A stretch of DNA of 33,642 nucleotides from the NCBI GenBank assembly GCA_934630815.1, contig CAKTWI010000026.1:1-33642 (forward strand), read 5' to 3'. Origin of the DNA: an uncultured Senegalimassilia sp. GTDB lineage: Bacteria > Actinomycetota > Coriobacteriia > Coriobacteriales > Eggerthellaceae. Positions 33,629 to 33,642 of the stretch are shown piece by piece. A model generated the notes under the pieces. That model did no database searches, was not told the DNA's origin, and saw only the letters and a program-made list of their open reading frames with translations. The translations under genes were made by a program, and so were the position numbers. Each line of letters starts with the position of its first letter. Position 1 is the first letter of the stretch.

Positions 33629-33642
33629 ACTTCCTCGCGCCG

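Overview
The window is a gene-dense, GC-rich bacterial chromosome segment. Fused SecD-SecF, two energy-coupling factor (ECF) vitamin transporters, QueH-type queuosine synthesis, rubrerythrin and sodium-coupled amino-acid symporters all suggest an anaerobic, gut-type Actinomycetota, most likely Coriobacteriia/Eggerthellaceae. That placement is inferred from gene content and was not tested by a search.

Left part (1-15.2 kb). A non-coding stretch with a duplicated terminator-like hairpin leads to a sodium:neurotransmitter-type symporter (760-2142). Then come a branched-chain aminotransferase ilvE, a convergent rubrerythrin and the GTPase ychF. A queuosine group follows: queA, queH on the opposite strand, a HAD hydrolase and tgt, the last two separated by 3 nt. 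After these are a single-chain SecDF translocase, a small acidic protein of unknown function, a DUF1292 protein and a PNPOx-like flavin protein.

Middle part (14.8-25.1 kb). A minus-strand operon reads FMN riboswitch - ribU (S component) - double ATPase - EcfT - PNPOx-like protein, a riboflavin uptake unit. A strongly folded 280-nt spacer lies between ribU and the ATPase gene. On the other side of the riboswitch promoter are an alanine/glycine:cation symporter, a cluster of short intergenic repeats, two FAD-dependent oxidoreductases (the first with a probable leaderless start and a repeat-bearing tail) and a one-domain MGMT-like alkyltransferase.

Right part (25.1-33.4 kb). This is the most interesting region. 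A probable cobalamin riboswitch precedes a 1085-residue surface protein with three tandem transcobalamin-like (DUF4430) domains, a PQQ-like beta-propeller and a C-terminal membrane anchor. A second, N-terminally anchored DUF4430 protein follows, then a complete ECF transporter (EcfT, double ATPase, S component) with overlapping genes. I read this as a Gram-positive B12 capture-and-import system: two membrane-tethered binding proteins hand the vitamin to an ECF importer. The beta-propeller recalls BtuG of Bacteroides and the DUF4430 domains recall animal transcobalamin/intrinsic factor, here in one chain.

The window ends in a near-consensus sigma70 promoter (33600-33628) preceded by an A/T-rich element. 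It resembles a stable-RNA promoter, so an rRNA or tRNA operon may begin just outside.
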